A stretch of 64,000 bases of DNA from Monarcha castaneiventris obscurior (taxonomy: Eukaryota; Chordata; Aves; Passeriformes; Monarchidae), in assembly GCA_026261815.1 (NCBI GenBank), contig JAMPIT010000379.1, forward strand, positions 18,402,501 through 18,466,500, given 5' to 3'. Under the pieces are notes generated by a model. It was not told where the DNA came from and made no database searches. It saw only the letters and a list, made by a program, of their open reading frames with translations. The position numbers and the translations under genes are program-made. Shown here in pieces: positions 62,864 through 64,000 of the stretch. The stretch's first letter is position 1. The number at the start of each line of letters is the position of its first letter.

Positions 62864-63833
62864 GTAAGTAGCTACAAGTCAAGCAACATATTCATCTGCA
62901 AATTTCTATTTCTTTCTTCACTTTAGAGTGATTTTTCTGTTCATCTTCACATATCTTATTTTGGCCAACAATCTGTAGACAAAACTCTCTCTTTTTTTCT
63001 CAGCAGTAACGCTGGGAAAACATAGTTTTTAAGTGGCATGAATCATGAGCTTCATTTTTCTTTGAAACACCTAAAAAAAAGACAAGGTGCTTTGATTAGT
63101 GAGGTTTAGAAAATGGAAGCAGTATTGCAAGGGAAAAAATAAAAAATGGACCAAAAAAAGATAAAAAGAGGATGAAAGAAATTGTATTTTCTGATTTTTT
63201 CTTTTCATAATCTCCTTTTAAAATATTGCTCGATGATAGCAGTAATGAAGTGCACTATTTGCCTAAGTCACCAAAAAATTCTTTTTATGGATAGAGGAAA
63301 AAACCAAACTAAGAACTTTCTTGGGGAATTTCCTGAGTGGAAAGTTATAATTAAATTCTAAGATCCTTTTTTCTATGTCTCATAATCTAACATGTAAGAG
63401 CATAAGAATTGGGAACTATCCTGTCCTACTTAATAGACCCATTCAAGTCCAATAAGAAGAAAGCAGACAATATCCCGACAAAGAGAAATGCTCTTCCTAT
63501 ACCATTGTCAGGGTTAGATTCAAACCACTGAGATGTCAACAGTAAGATTTTTGTTGACTTCTAAGAATTTCCTTTCTGCTTTGTGGAAAAGGAGAGCAGA
63601 CAATTCTTACAACACTTGAGGTACTTTCAGAATTCAGTGAAGGCCATCTAATCTTAGAAGCACACTGTACAGCACAGCAGCTTTGGCAAGAAGACCTTAG
63701 CTAGTGGATGGACTAAAGTCACGTATTTAAAGAAATACAAAACATTCAAGTTTTACCAAAACCATAAGTTATTTTCAATTTAGACCTTTCTGTAACAAAC
63801 TTTGATTAGTTCCTTTTTTTTTTTTTTCAATAG
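62864..63833. other. Possible short intron between two exon candidates
   Basis: The 970 bp is AT-rich and starts GTAAGT. It ends in a T-rich tract (a run of 15 or so T) followed by CAATAG. No other feature was seen. Confidence 0.25.
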
Positions 63834-63912
63834 GTCCTGGTTTGGATTTTACAGAATTAGCAACTTGGTGGCCATTCTCACAATCAGCAAGGATAAATTC
63901 TTTAGAGAGAAG
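63834..63912 (+). other. Candidate internal exon (downstream of pair)
   Basis: A very strong T-tract acceptor ends in CAATAG at 63,833. A donor, AAG then GTATGG, starts at 63,913. In the frame continuing from the previous candidate the 79 nt encode PGLDFTELATWWPFSQSA followed by RINSLERR, with two bases left. A second frame (SWFGFYRISNL...) is also open, which weakens the case. The peptide is not recognised. The transcript, if any, would continue beyond the window. Confidence 0.2.
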
Positions 63913-64000
63913 GTATGGAGAATTTCAGAATAGAGACCTGTTTTCATTTATTTCCAAACTGTTGGTCTACACATGTCAAACCGAATATAGATTACACGGT

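Overview
The window looks like avian nuclear DNA: AT-rich and almost entirely non-coding. The main evidence is a set of CR1 LINE fragments. They carry the typical bird CR1 3' end, with TTGGA/AGAGACC-type blocks followed by short ATTCTGTGATTCT-type tails. There are also avian-type retroviral LTRs (solo or partial). Another sauropsid cannot be strictly excluded, and I cannot name the species. There are no operons, rRNA, tRNA or CRISPR arrays, no CpG-island promoter and no intact protein-coding gene. Most short ORFs are chance frames in AT-rich DNA or translations of CR1 and LTR sequence.

Layout. 1-7 kb: unique AT-rich DNA with one weak minus-strand exon candidate near 4.7 kb. 7.0-8.7 kb: two short plus-strand CR1 3' ends. 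8.7-18.3 kb: unique DNA, including a cluster of palindromic homeodomain-type motifs at 12.4-12.5 kb and a 15-bp-stem hairpin at 13.9 kb. 18,319-18,428: the best exon candidate (plus strand, coiled-coil-like peptide, good splice signals). 24.2-25.1 kb: two oppositely oriented CR1 pieces. 29.2-30.4 kb: a plus-strand CR1 split by a minus-strand solo LTR. 36.9 kb: a second exon-like segment. 39.1-40.1 kb: a minus-strand CR1. 45.7-46.3 kb: an ERVL-type solo LTR. 48.0-50.3 kb: two CR1 copies head to head, followed by a GC-richer LTR-like block to about 51.1 kb. 56.15 kb: an uninterrupted run of 39 G. 58.27 kb: a possible terminal exon followed by an AATAAA. 62.8-63.9 kb: two phase-compatible exon-like segments.

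Interpretation. The simplest reading is that the window lies within the large introns of a plus-strand gene, or in a gene-poor interval flanking one. The 18.3-kb segment is probably a real internal exon of a coiled-coil protein that I cannot name. The other exon candidates rest on splice-like signals and reading phase only, and need transcript or cross-species support. I saw no convincing new biological system. The most interesting non-repeat signals are the 18.3-kb exon, the paired TAAT-NN-ATTA motif cluster at 12.4 kb, and the G39 tract.
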